From positions 5,472,501-5,536,500 of the forward strand of contig NC_065917.1 of NCBI RefSeq assembly GCF_905147045.1: a stretch of DNA of 64,000 nucleotides, read 5' to 3'. The notes under the pieces were generated by a model. The model was not told where the DNA came from and did not search any database. It was given only the letters and a program-made list of their open reading frames with translations. The position numbers and the translations under genes were made by a program. Positions 1 through 11,058 of the stretch are shown in pieces. This DNA is from Nymphalis io (lineage: Eukaryota; Arthropoda; Insecta; Lepidoptera; Nymphalidae). How positions within the stretch are numbered: position 1 is the first letter of the stretch; each line of letters begins with the position of its first letter.

Positions 1-39
1 TGGGGATATACCTAGACTGCAAATTAACATTCAAATTCC

Positions 40-846
40 ATATAGTTTAAATAGTTGCCAAGGCATTTCGAATGCTTGGCTTTATACTCAGGGTTAGTAA
101 AGATTTTAAAAATGACACAACCTTTGTCCTGTTGTATAATTGCTTTATCCGTTCATAGCTGGAATATGGTTCTGTAGTCTGGAATCCACAATATATAACT
201 TATATTGTACAATAGAAAAATTCAACAAACATTCGTTAAATATCTTGATTCTAAATGTTTCACTCTGAATCAAAATCCGCCTAAAATGATTTCCTTACTG
301 GATCGTCGTACAATGCGAGATCAAAGTTTTTTATTTAAACTAATACATAACATGATAGCCCATATCTTTTAAGCAAAATTTACTTTAGATGTAAAAAATT
401 GAACATACGCAATAGTGCTTTATTCCACTTACCCTCCACTCGAACCAATTATACTTAAAACGAATTTATATATCGCTCTTGTAAGAGTTACAATAGGAAG
501 TTTAGTGACTTACTTAATAAGAAATCATGATTTCTTGTACGCTCAATACATTTAAAAAAAGAGTTTGTGTGCATTTGTCAACTTAGTCAATATTTTATTT
601 ATTTATTTATTTTTTATTATATATATATTTTATTGTTTTGCTGTTTGTTAACTGTTTGAATCTTCATAATTATTATTTATAATTTACAAAATTGCTTGTT
701 TACTGTCATACATGAATTAGTTTTAAGTGGAAACTTGATTAGTGTGTAGTGAACGAGTTAATTGTTGTATAATGTATGTAGTGTGAACTGTATGTTTCCC
801 AATTATAATAAAAATAAAATAAAATAAAAAAATAAAATAAAATTAA
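40..846 (+). mobile_element. Non-LTR retrotransposon 3' end, decayed
   Basis: Conceptual translation from about 60 gives reverse-transcriptase C-terminal signatures: MLGFILRVSKDFKN, LEYGSVVWNPQY, and further on MISLLDRRTMRDQSFLFK, interrupted by stops. The 3' end is a run of AAAAT units at 805-846. The layout resembles Jockey-like elements; the clade is inferred. Confidence 0.75.
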
Positions 847-847
847 A

Positions 848-955
848 GAACAGGAAAGCGGATAAACGGCAATGATTATGCTTCGATTCTATTGCGATAA
901 AGTGACAATTTGTTAGTGGAATTGCGTCTCAGGAGCAGGTCAGGTGCAAACTTAA
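848..955 (+). repeat. Fragment of the GGGGCC-ended MITE family
   Basis: It shares the segment with AGGAAAGCGGATAAACGGCA and the GATAAAGTGACAATTTGTTAG end with copies at 2573, 29499, 32712 and 34107. It is truncated. Confidence 0.55.
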
Positions 956-1254
956 CTTTTTTGTCATTAATAATAATCAAAATGTAAGCGCTCTAATCCG
1001 CTTAAAGCCATTATAGTTATTGTAAGTTTTTAAAAATATGATAATATATGACGTACTTATAAACATTTTAGCGGGTTAATTAAACAATACTGTCTTCTTC
1101 TTTCGAATGTCAAATCAATAATGACAGAAAGAGAGAAATATATGTTTAACTGACCAGCCGCTAAGCTACGTTAAGTTGTATAAACTAACATTCGAATTCC
1201 CTGATTATAATATTCATTTCATATTATTAAGCTTATCATAGTACCATAAATCTT

Positions 1255-1580
1255 CATCTGACGCGCGACTTCTTTTGACGCGCGCGTTTATCGTTGGGGA
1301 TAGACTCGTGGCTTCGCGTCACCGACATGCTAATGTTAATATAATGAAATCGTTGAAAGTATAAATAATTTAAGTATCGTGGAAATTAATGATTGAAATT
1401 TATGTAAATACTAACAGTATATACAAATAATAAGTGTGTTTTAACTATTATTTATTTAAATAAAGCTGTATTAATATTTTGTATCGAGTTGGCGACATAC
1501 TGTGTGTTTTGATAAATAAAAAGGGATAGAATCATTACTTGGAGTGCTAATAGATATGAAGATTGGACAACAACAAATAT
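1255..1580 (+). repeat. Dispersed repeat, left member of an inverted pair
   Basis: The segment including ATGCTAATGTTAAT, AAGTGTGTTTTAACTATT and GATTCTATCC-like sequence reappears in reverse complement at about 5320-5790. It ends at the start of the intron piece before the first FAR exon here. Confidence 0.65.
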
Positions 1581-1699
1581 ATTTAATAGTTTCAAGTTTT
1601 CACTTCTATCGGCAGTTCCTGCAACTGCCTTTTTTTGTATATCAGTATGATTATTCTAAAAAGCATGTTACAACAAAGTTCCTGTGTCTAATTTTTCAG

Positions 1700-1816
1700 A
1701 TCCTCATGGAGAGACTTTTATTCAACTGTTCCGAGATTGAAAGAATATACGTCCTTATTCGAGGGAAAAAAGGCGTAAATACTCACAACAGGCTTCAACA
1801 AATGTTTGACGTACCG
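1700..1816 (+). CDS. FAR exon (first in window)
   Basis: Phase 0 at both ends, 39 codons. It follows a TTTTTCAG acceptor and ends before GTAGGT. It encodes ILMERLLFN, then the YVLIRGKKG strand typical just after the FAR dinucleotide-binding motif. The open frame upstream to 1544 is intronic. Confidence 0.88.
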
Positions 1817-4800
1817 GTAGGTCTAATGTCCCCCTGATTGATTTCGGTCATGGTGGCCGTATTATTATTATGCACAAGTTTTTGCAAACATCTCTTCTAT
1901 ATTCCCTCCCCACTCTCTTAAGCCAACAATCCGACACGGAGAAATATGTCGATGGTTTGTGATGACCACTATATACTATTGACTGCCTCGTTGGCAGTCA
2001 ATAGCTATATGGCTAGTGACTAGATGTAAGGCCGCATACCCGGAAGTCCTGGGTTTAATTCCCAGGTTCGGCCATTATTGGATTTTTCTGTCAGAAAATT
2101 CTCAGTAGCAGCCCGGAGTCAGGAAGTTGGAAGTGTGTACACTCCCGTGCCTTGGAAAGCACGTAAAGCCATTGGTCCTGCGCCTGAACTCTTTCCGGTC
2201 GCGTCGGATTGCCGTCCCATCGGATTATGAGAGTTAGGGAATAGAGAGTGCACCTGTGTTTGCGCACACACTTGTGCACTATAATATCTCCTGCGCAGTT
2301 GGCTAATCTCTCTTGAGATTGGCCGCCGTGGCCGAAATCAGTCTTGAGGACATTATATACTATAAATAAATAAGTGTATAGTATTTTGATCACATTATAA
2401 TAAATAAATAAACTTTTTAAGGTCTTCGATAAATTGAAAGCTTTAAAGCCGAATGCTTTGAATAAGGTGATTCCAATAGAAGGAGATGTCACGAAACCAG
2501 AACTGGATATAAAGACAAGCGATGAACAGAAATTAATTGATAATGTCAGTATATTTGTATTTATTTTAAACAGGGGACCTATTCTACTAACAAATTCTCA
2601 CTTTTTCGCAATCGAATCGAAGCGTAATCGTTGCCGTTCATCCGTTTTCCTATTCTTAAAAGTTAACAATTAAGTTTGGTTTTGACACAACGGTATATGT
2701 TAACATAATATCGGTTCGGTTCCGATCGGATAAATATAGAATAGTCAAAGTTGGATTGGAATTAAATCGGGAATGCATCGTAATTATTATAGATTAGTAG
2801 AATTCGGCCCCAGTTATTGGTTTATTCTGTCGAAGAATTCTCAGTAGTATCCCGGTTTCTGGAACCTGGAAGAGTGTGTGGTTGTCTCGGAAAGCGCGTA
2901 AAGCCGTTGAACCTGTGCCTGATCTCTTTCACCATCCTAGAGTATAAATAAAAACTTTCAAATTGAAATGCGATATCATTGGTCGAAATCTTTATTAATA
3001 ATATTCATTAGGTATTTGCAAAATTAAAGTGTATATAGTTAAGTGGAATAGTGTTGTATTATATATAAATATATATTAATCTAGAACTGATTGTGTGCAT
3101 AATACAGCAGAGCTATTAGCTTGAACGGCCGTGTAGTTTTATAAGGTATTTCATTCTACCTCAAATATATCATTATAGGTCTCGGTCGTGTTTCACTCGG
3201 CAGCAACAGTAAGATTTATTGCCAGTTTTGAGGATATTATGAAAGTAAATTTCGAAGGGACGAGGAAAGTGGTGGATTTGAGCAAGAAGATAAAAAATTT
3301 AGAGGTAAATAACCATTAATTTCTTATTTCTGTTATGGTTGTTGACCTCTATAAAATGTTCCGTTAGTTTAGTAAATTACTTATAAAGCAAGCTTGACAT
3401 TCGCGTCTCTTTTTTGAAGACCTTCTTAGAGCTTATGATCGCCTGGTACATGAGTTTATATAAATTTTCCAATATAAGGTAATCTGCCTTCTACGGTTGT
3501 TGACCTATTTATGATCTCCTGGTACATGGATATTATAATATTAGTGCATGTATATCTATTTTATGTCTCTTTGTTTGATTAATTGCTTCGTTCGTCTAGC
3601 AGTAACCAATAAAAATCCTGTGAATGTCCCACTACTGGGGTAAGCCCTCCTCTCCCTTTTTGAGGAGAAGGTTTTGGAGCTTAGTCCAACACGCTGCTCC
3701 AATGCGGGTTGGTGGAATACACATGTGGCAGAATTTCAGTGAAATTAGACACATGCAGGTTTCCTCACGATGTTTTCCTTCACCGTCAAGCACGACATGA
3801 ATTATAAACACAAAGCCGAGATGACCCAGTGGTAAGAACGCGTGTATCTTAACCGATGATCATGGATTCAAACCCGGGCAAACACCACTGAATTTCATGT
3901 GCTCAATTTGTTCGTTTAGCCGCTACTATATAGATAGTAGATATAGAGGCTGTAGATCTCAAGGCCCCAGGTTCGAATCCCGTATGGAGTCATTTATTTT
4001 TTTACCTTTTAGATAACTGAAAATTATTCCACGACAATAATCACCTTTAACTAATAAATATTACAGACATTTTTATATATATCGACTAGCTATTCAAATG
4101 GGAATAAGTTAATAATAGATGAATCGATATATCCCCAACCAAAGACAATAGACGAAGTGTACTCATTCATAGACAATTATGGTGACAATTCAAAAGCGAT
4201 CAACAAGTTTATAAGTGAGTATAAAATAAGTTAAAATTTCTAATGAAAAAATATATAATATGAATTATATGAAGATTTTTACTTTATGGTAGGGCTTTGT
4301 GCAAGCTCGTCTAGGTAGGTACTTATCAGATATTCTACCGTTAAATAGCAATAATAGGTATTGTTGTGTTCCGGTTTGAAGGGTTAGTGAGCCAGTGTAA
4401 TTACAGATACAAGGGACATAACATCTCAGTTAATTTAAAAGTTCCAAGGTTGGTCGCGCATTGGCGATTTAAGGAATAACTAATACAATGCCAATGTCTA
4501 TGGGTGGTGGTGACCATTCACTACCAGATGGCTCATTTGCCCGTCCTACCTATTTTATAAATAAAAAAACATACACACAATATTTTATTTTCAATTTTAA
4601 ACTGGATTTATCCAGACAAAACTAAATACACGACAATATTAGCAATTTTTTTTTTTACAAGATAAAATTTACAAGATTAGCAATTTTGCTTATAAATCTT
4701 GATATGTTTTTTTGCAGGTGGTTACCCAAATACATACACACTATCAAAGGCGCTTTGTGAAAACTATATTGATGTAAATCGTGGACCAATGAAGTCGATA

Positions 4801-7800
4801 ATTGTGAGACCGTCTATAGGTAAAATATACTGTTGACTTTTGTTTTAAAATGGATAGGCAAGAATGGGACGCCTGATGGCACTTATGATGATAGACATTG
4901 GCGCTGTAAGAAAAAAAAATCCTTACATAGCTAAAGAACCAACAACTTTGGGAATTGAGATGTTATATATTGCAGTTAAACTGGCTCACTCACAATTCAA
5001 ACGGGACTACAACAATATTAAAATTGCTGTTTGGTGGTATTATCACAATTCCTGAGTTAAGATTATGCTACTAGTGTGCAATTAAATTAATTTTAATTAC
5101 GAGTGCACTATAATATGTTTGGAGGACAGCATGAATTTGGATTCCTGGAAGTGCTTCCGTGCAATCGTGAATTGCGTTTTCTTATTAATGAACTAGTTGC
5201 CCGGCCTGACTTCGTACAGGTGAAATAAGAATAATAGTAGCTATGTTTTTTTTGTTAAAATAAAATTAACAGGCACAGGGATTACTGATAGAAGTGAAAA
5301 CTTGAAACTGTTGAATATATTCGCCCAATTTCCACATCTACTGGCACTCCAAGTAATAATTCTATTCCCATTTTATTATATAGCTTTTTATTCATCAAAA
5401 CACACGGTATGTCGCAAACTCGATACAAAATATTAATACAGCTTAATTGAAATTAATGAAAACTAGTAATAGATTATTGTTTTACAGAGCTAGGCTAGAG
5501 AAAGGTTTAATAAAAAGACGGAGCGTGGTTACAATGACAGACATTTTCTTTTTATTAGAGAGTGTCTACTTTCTATATTTTCAACAGAAATAAATAATAG
5601 TTAAAACACACTTAAAATATTATTTGTATGTACTGTTTGTATTTACATAAATTTCAATAATTTTTATCGTCATTAATAACCACAATTCTTAAATTATTTG
5701 TACTCTCAACGATTCCATTGACATTAGCATGTCAGTGATAAACCAGCGCAACGCGCCTGAAGAAGTTTTCACTTCAAAAAAATCCTGCAAATCAACCTTA
5801 GTCACCAATCGGATCCAAATACACACGTACATATAAGAATTATTTGTATATAAGTCTATACATTTCAGTGACGCCAGTTTTCAAGGAGCCGCTACCAGGC
5901 TGGCAGGACTCGTGGGTAGCAGCAACAGCTGCGTTCAGTGACGTCGCCAGAGGACTCACTAAGGTCATACATGGTGACTCAAATGTCGTCTGCGATATGA
6001 TTCCAGTGGACTACGTCTGCAACTTGATTATTGTTGCAGCCGCTAGAGGGAATCCGTATGTATTTTATTTGTATAATAATTTAATCTTGAGGGTGCCATT
6101 TTGAATTTAGTGCCCATAAATATGTTTTCTTATTCGCCCAAAAATAAAAATGAATGGGTAATTATTTTAATTTTCTTCACAGTTTACTTAACATTTTTGA
6201 ATATTTATTATTTATAATGAACTGAATTGTATTTTTACCGTATATGAATTAGTTTAAAGTAGAAATTTGATTGGTTTGCACACATTGCTTTCCCATCAGA
6301 TTAAAGGTGATTGAAAAGAGAGTGTGCTTGTGTTTGCGCACGCACTTATGCACTATACTATATCCTGAACGGTTAACTAATCTATCTTGCTGCCGGAGCC
6401 GAAATCTATCAAAAGGACATTAGCACACCCTAAACACGAGTGGTCACATTGATTGTAAAATCATAGATCGTCATCATCTGATCCTCATCCAATGACGTAT
6501 TGTTACTTGTTTTTTAGAACTGATGACGTCATAGTTTATAATTCCTGCAGTAGCTCCTGCAATCCAATTAGTTGGAAAAATGGCGCTGATTTATATTTAG
6601 AAGAGAGTCTGAGTCATGGGAAATGTAAGTGATATAATAATTCTTAAAAAAAAACTCGATATTGATTCGGATTCCTTTATTTATTTGGGTCTCCAATAGT
6701 TGTACACAACACAACACAAGTGAATGTCCCACTGTGAATGTCCCACTGCTAGGCTAAGGCCTTTTTTGAGGAGAAGGTTTGGAGCTTATTCTATCACGCT
6801 GCTCCAATGCGGTTTGGTGGAATACACATGTGGCAGAATTTCAGTGAAATTAGACACATGCAGGTTTCCTCACGATGTTTTCCTTCGCCGTCATACACGA
6901 GATAAATTATAATCACAATTTAAGCACATGAAAATTCAGTGGTGCTTCACGCGTTCTAAGCCAGCTCACCTTTTTTCAAAACACGCTTTACGTTAACTTA
7001 AAACTATACAACCGATTACAGGAGAACACACCGTTCCCAAACTCAATTACAAAAAGAGAAATATTAAAAAAAAAGAAAGAAATATTTAAATAAAAAATAA
7101 CACACTGAAATAAATGGTAGCAACTAATTAAATTTTAAAACAAATTAACATTTTATACTAAAAGAAACATCACATTTTTTCATAAACGATGAGAGCCCAT
7201 CACAACGAATTTCCAGTGTTGCTATTTTTTGTACACAATTATTTTTATATTTATGGATAGTATTTTTAAAGTGATATTGGCGTAACTACATATAAGCTGG
7301 TTGCTTTTAATATCGGACACAAAAAGGGTGTTATGATATCGTATGTATCTGCCTATATGTGGCATCGTAACTCTTAAACGGAGGAATCGATTTCGATTCG
7401 GTTTGTTTTTGTAAAATGATTTGACCGTGTTCTTAGCTAAAGTAAAGTTAAAGTAAAGTACTTTAACTTTACTTTAGCTAAGAACACGGTCAAATCATAT
7501 AAGCTGGTTGCTTTTAATATCGGACACAAAAAGGGTGTTATGATATCGTATGTATCTGCCTATATGTGGCATCGTAACTCTTAAACGGAGGAATCGATTT
7601 CGATTCGGTTTGTTTTTGTAAAATGATTTGACCGTGTTCTTAGCTATGATTAAATATATTTTGTTTCGGCCCATCCCGGGATTTGTATCCTAGATCTGTT
7701 TTTGTGACTTTACAATCTAGCCTCGAGGTGGATGTAGTACTTTACTTTCCTTTATTGTACAGAAGAAAGAGAAAAAAAATACAAAACATGGATACAGCAT

Positions 7801-10304
7801 AAAGTATAAATAAAAATAGCATACAGTTTTGGCGACTCCAGTAGAGATTTCTCCAGTAGTAGATATTAAAAAAAAATTGATTGTCCAAATGAAATTTTCA
7901 GATGAATTGAAGCCAAGGCAAGTGGAAGTTAGCTCGTCAACATTAATGGTCAACTTGATGACATTTATATTGCAAACAATTCCGTCATTGTCGGCAGATG
8001 TCTGGTTGCGGCTAAAGGGGGAGGAGCCTAAGTATATAATTATTTATGTACATACTTGGATGCATCTATTTTAATTAGTATAAGTGTGCGTTCTAGCGTG
8101 GTTGCGACAATGGGTGAAAATTATCAAACATTTGATACGCTCAGAATAAATTTTAGTAATAACACTAGAAATGTAATGCATTAATTATATATATTTTGTC
8201 TTTAAAGCTCCAATTAGCACACGACGCTCATAAGATATTCTACTGCAAAACAGTAGTACTTGGTATTGTTGCGTTCCGGTTTGAAGGGTGAGTGAACTAG
8301 TGTAATTACAGGCGCAAGGGACATAACATCTTAGTTCCCAAGGTTGGTGGCGCATAGGTGATGTAAGCGATGGTTAACATTTCTTACAATGCCAATGTCT
8401 ATGGGCGTTGGTGACCACTTACCATCATATGCTCGTCTGCCTACCTATACTATTAAAAAACCTCCTTGCTGACCAAAGGATGACTAGAGTGCTGACTGTT
8501 AACTGTCAAGTCGTCTCAACGAATATTGAATAAATTTATAGTGTGAATGAGCGAATGATAGATGTACGTATGAATGATCGTAACATATATAAAACCGCCG
8601 TTAGTGTAGTTACTAGGGCGCCTTGCGTTCATTCAAACATTCCTCTCCTCGCGTTATGGCCGTACTACGGGCATAGCGATCTCATGCGAGTGGCGTTGCT
8701 ATTTTTTTTTGGTTTTTTTTTCTTTTTATTTACAATTAATAAACCAGCGTTTGACCGTTGACTTGCCTGATGTTAAGCATCGATACGGTCTAGGATGTAG
8801 CACGCTTGCCTATAAGAAACCTCTTCACTCTGGATTTGAAGACACCGACATTGTACTTATCTGAATGTGCTATCAACCAATTCAGTCTGGTGTCAGAGCG
8901 TCTGCTAACAATATAGCTGGTGTACGCTCTTCACAGCCACCGCGCGCCCCCGTTGCGCCATAGGTCCTAGTTACAGCGAATTCCTGTGGACGCACAGTTT
9001 TCGCAGCACGTTCGTGTTGGGGGGATGAGTTATTACAAGCTTGCTTCATACTAAATTTCATCAATATCGGTTCTTGATAAAAGTGTAGCAGACAAAATTA
9101 CTTTCGCATTTATAATTTTAGTATAGATTGTTGTGTTTCGTTGTGAGTGAGCCAGTACTAAGAAGACGAGGATGTAGGCCAGCTAATGATAGGTGGACAC
9201 TTATAGACACTACCACTGGTAAAAAAAATATCACCATCATTGTACGGCAGATGTGGATCATCGAAACTGATCGTTGATGAAGAAGTTTATAATAAAAGAA
9301 AAACAATAAATAAATATTGAACAAAAATATATATATATGAACATTAATATAATCAATTAAATATATTATTTTTATTATAAAAACAAGTGCGTTAGTGTGT
9401 TTGTTTGCAACGCTTCACGTCTAATTACTCAACCGATCATCATGATTCTTGGAATACACGTTGTCAGGAAAAGAGAAGGTCATTAATACCACCCCCTACA
9501 CAAAGTAACGAAACCACGGGCAGAAACTAGTAATAATGTATAGAAATTAATTATATATATTGTTAAGAATGTCTTCCGACGGGGCGTGGCCTAGCAGCGC
9601 GACTTGTCATGTGATGATCATCATAGTGGGGACTGGCCCTGCTGAGATCCTGGGCCGGCCAGGCTGGCTTTAGACACTTCTGCTTGGACTCTCGGTTGTG
9701 GCGTATATCTCATAAATAATATTGCAGTTGCTCAGTTTTGATTCCTTTGTTCTATTTGCGTGTCGATCTACTTTTACTTTATTGTTGTATAGTTGTTTTG
9801 ATTTATCTCTTTTTAAAAACCTATTTCTATCTTGATTTCTAATAATATAGTATACAAGCACACGCATGACGGTACAAGATTTCTTACCCTCAATGCCGAT
9901 ACGCGTTTCATTTGTTTGTAGTCATAATCATTTTAATCACCTCTTAAATAGTCAAGGCCTCAACCAAATGCTCTAAGATCTTACACACCTTGTGCGTGTA
10001 CTCTGGCTCACCATTTAATCCTGGAACCCACCTAGATGGTAAATTTGCATCATCATTAAAGAATTACTTCTCTTTCAGATATATAAAAATGCAGAAACGC
10101 GCTGTGTTACTGCGAGATTTGTTGAAGGTTTTCACCTCAACATCATATTATATAAAATCGGAGAATTCTCAAAGACTAATAGAGACTTTGGATGAAGAGG
10201 ATAAGGCTCTGTTCCCGTGTGACCCAAGAACGATTAACTGGCAAACGTACATGCCAGTGTTTTATCGTGGAGTCCAGAAATATTTGTTGAAACCAAGCCA
10301 TTAA
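1700..10304 (+). CDS. Fatty acyl-CoA reductase (FAR), 5'-partial, nine exons
   Basis: Likely reduces long-chain fatty acyl-CoA to fatty alcohol with NADPH, at ER or peroxisome membranes. Exons join in frame at 1700-1816, 2422-2544, 3179-3304, 4067-4214, 4718-4819, 5869-6055, 6518-6624, 7902-8031 and 10079-10304, giving about 421 residues and a stop at 10302-10304. Every junction has GT/AG and a matching phase. Visible FAR hallmarks: a YVLIR strand after the nucleotide-binding helix, EGDVT, VFHSAATVRF, STSYSN, the catalytic Y-x-x-x-K as NTYTLSK, VRPSI, VPVDYV, and the C-terminal pattern ending YRGVQKYLLK. The N-terminal glycine-rich motif is missing, so at least one coding exon lies upstream; none is seen in 1-1699. 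Usual family length is near 500 residues, so little is missing. Family assignment is firm; substrate and tissue cannot be read. Confidence 0.92.
1981..2358 (+). mobile_element. SINE family A, full-length
   Basis: A tRNA-like head (GACTGCCTCGTTGG, B-box-like GGGTTTAATTCCCAGG) is followed by a body with CTGCGCAGTTGGCTAATC and an end with GAGGACATTA. Eight or more relatives occur in the window. It sits in a FAR intron. Confidence 0.8.
2422..2544 (+). CDS. FAR exon
   Basis: Phase 0/0, 41 codons. It begins VFDKLKALKPNALNK and contains IPIEGDVTKPEL, the conserved segment after the second Rossmann strand. The donor is GTCAGT at 2545; the alternative GTATAT a few bases later would break the frame into VSVVFHSAA. 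Confidence 0.9.
2573..2811 (+). mobile_element. MITE with GGGGCC-type terminal inverted repeats, full-length
   Basis: Left end GGGGACCTATTCTACTAAC and right end TTAGTAGAATTCGGCCCC pair as imperfect inverted repeats of about 18 bases; length 239. No protein is encoded. Relatives lie at 12897, 29499, 34107 and 61023. Confidence 0.72.
2812..2941 (+). mobile_element. SINE family A fragment
   Basis: It carries the middle segment only (AGAATTCTCAGTAGTATCCC, GCGTAAAGCCGTTG), directly abutting the MITE that ends at 2811. Confidence 0.65.
3179..3304 (+). CDS. FAR exon (VFHSAATVRF)
   Basis: Phase 0/0, 42 codons. It encodes VSVVFHSAATVRF, the signature strand and loop of FAR proteins, then the VNFEGTRKVVDL helix. 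Acceptor ATTATAG, donor GTAAAT. No ATG starts it, so it is not an open frame of its own. Confidence 0.92.
3616..3925. mobile_element. Two SINE family B pieces head to head
   Basis: 3616-3808 is the reverse orientation (CCTGTGAATGTCCCACT to GACATGAATTATAAACAC); from 3812 the same family resumes on the + strand (GCCGAGATGACCCAGTGG, CAAACCCGGGCAAACACC). The intron thus holds a foldback arrangement. Confidence 0.75.
4067..4214 (+). CDS. FAR exon (STSYSN)
   Basis: Starts phase 0 after TATTACAG and ends phase 1 at GTGAGT. It encodes TFLYISTSYSNGNK, carrying the serine that precedes the catalytic tyrosine in short-chain dehydrogenase folds, then IDESIYPQP. Confidence 0.9.
4288..4556 (+). mobile_element. 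SINE family C
   Basis: GGTAGGGCTTTGTGCAAGCT head, TTGTTGTGTTCCGGTTTGAA middle, and a poly-A-like end. Lies in the FAR intron between 4214 and 4718. Confidence 0.75.
4718..4819 (+). CDS. FAR exon with catalytic YxxxK
   Basis: Phase 1/1. It encodes SGYPNTYTLSKALCENY and ends IIVRPSI. Tyr and Lys of the catalytic Y-x-x-x-K are both present, so the enzyme looks catalytically intact. Confidence 0.92.
5320..5790 (-). repeat. Dispersed repeat, right member of an inverted pair
   Basis: Reverse complement of 1255-1580, interrupted near 5455-5590 by about 135 unrelated bases that include a GTTTTACAG-like site. It fills most of the FAR intron before 5869. Confidence 0.6.
5869..6055 (+). CDS. FAR exon (VPVDYV)
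   Basis: Phase 1/2. It encodes TPVFKEPLPGWQDSW near the start and MIPVDYVCNLIIVAA near the end, the usual FAR substrate-pocket and helix segment. The acceptor at 5867-5868 lies about 80 bases downstream of an inverted repeat copy (5320-5790). Confidence 0.92.
6289..6424 (+). mobile_element. SINE family A 3' fragment
   Basis: It keeps the GTGTTTGCGCACGCACTTAT and GGACATTA end segments of family A; the tRNA-like head is missing. Confidence 0.65.
6518..6624 (+). CDS. FAR exon (NPISW)
   Basis: Phase 2/1. It encodes VIVYNSCSSSCNPISW, matching the FAR VYN-x-x-S-x-x-NP-x-x-W region at the end of the reductase domain. The donor is GTAAGT at 6625. Confidence 0.9.
6720..6960 (-). mobile_element. SINE family B
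   Basis: Reverse orientation, with GTGAATGTCCCACT occurring twice at the start, and CACGCTGCTCCAATGCGG and CACATGTGGCAGAATTTCAG in the body. The tRNA-like head is truncated. Confidence 0.75.
7289..7646. repeat. 151-bp direct duplication around an 83-bp palindrome
   Basis: 7289-7439 and 7496-7646 are the same sequence by eye. Between and overlapping them, 7416-7455 and 7459-7498 are perfect 40-base inverted arms with a 3-base spacer. No protein is encoded. It lies in the FAR intron before 7902. Confidence 0.85.
7902..8031 (+). CDS. FAR exon (C-terminal domain, hydrophobic)
   Basis: Phase 1/2 after ATTTTCAG. It encodes a basic stretch, then a hydrophobic segment (LMVNLMTFILQTIPSL) and LRLKGEEPK, the position of the FAR membrane-associating helices. 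The frame open upstream to 7829 is intron. It is the least conserved exon, but its phase fits both neighbours exactly. Confidence 0.82.
8205..8460 (+). mobile_element. SINE family C, diverged
   Basis: TTGCGTTCCGGTTTGAAGGG, AGGCGCAAGGGACATAACAT and GGCGTTGGTGACCACTTACC match the family; the head is eroded. Confidence 0.65.
8462..10078. other. Rest of the last FAR intron
   Basis: No exon is seen. GC-richer patches at 8890-9020 and 9575-9665 break the AT-rich background. The segment 9390-9535 resembles a dispersed element that also occurs at 51300-51484 (CAACCGATCA, GGGCAGAAACTAGTA). The open frames here have no recognisable product. Confidence 0.4.
10079..10304 (+). CDS. FAR terminal exon
   Basis: Starts phase 2 after CTCTTTCAG and ends with TAA. 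It encodes the C-terminal FAR domain: IKMQKRAVLLRDLL, LDEEDKALFPCDPRTINW and YRGVQKYLLKPSH. It stops shortly after the YLLK motif, without the longer basic tail seen in some relatives. Confidence 0.93.
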
Positions 10305-10452
10305 TATAACGCTAATTTGTAAAATATATAATGCATAAATTGTCGTCGATTTGTTTTGTAAAGAGTTTTTTATGTATAATTATGATAATAATATTAATAA
10401 TTTTTTTTTCTTTTTTTTTCTCTTTATATATTGACATTTTTATAAAATACAA

Positions 10453-10464
10453 AATAAAAATAAA
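10453..10464 (+). promoter_or_regulatory. Candidate polyadenylation signals of the FAR gene
   Basis: Two adjacent AATAAA hexamers lie about 150 bases after the FAR stop codon, with no other plausible signal closer. Polyadenylation use is inferred. Confidence 0.5.
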
Positions 10465-10777
10465 AAGAACAAAATGAAAGTTACAAATATAAAGCAAAAA
10501 CACGCCAATTATTGTTATTGTTATTTATTGTTTATTGTTTTATTATTGAATCCCATCAAAAACATAAATGCGAAATGAGAGCCAAAATGAAAACTAGCCA
10601 AGTCAGACCTTCAATATACTTTCCTAAGTTATAAGAAGAAATTATATTTAAAGTTGTAATAAAATATTTTGTATTTATAAATAAACTTCAGGACTGACCA
10701 TTGAACTTAGCACCCATTTAGATCTCACTTCTTTTGTCGTTGAAGTCAACAACCAAGGCATATATCATAATATACTG

Positions 10778-11058
10778 GTGGTAGGGCTTTGTGCAAGCTC
10801 GTCTGGGTAGGTACCACCCACTCATCAGATATTCTACCGCAAAACAACAATACTTGATATTTTGTGTTCCGGTTTGAAGGGTGAGTGAGCCAGTGTAATT
10901 ACAGGCACAAGGGACATAAAATCTTAGTTCCCAAGGTTGGTGGCGCATTGGCTATAAGCGATGGTTGACATTTCTTACAATGCCAATGTCTAAGGGCGTT
11001 TGGTGACCACTTACCATCAGGTGGCCCATATGCTCGTCCACCTTCCTATTCTATAAAA
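10778..11058 (+). mobile_element. SINE family C, full-length
   Basis: GGTGGTAGGGCTTTGTGCAA head, GGTAGGTACCACCCACTCAT, TGCTCGTCCACCTTCCTATT and an A-rich tail: the best complete + copy of this family here. Confidence 0.8.

Noticed and set aside
2091..2492. 133-codon − strand frame
   Set aside because: It is SINE family A read backwards plus the antisense of a FAR exon.
7829..7901. ATG at 7829 as the start of a separate protein
   Set aside because: The FAR exon begins at 7902 in the right phase after a good acceptor; the upstream part is intron reading.
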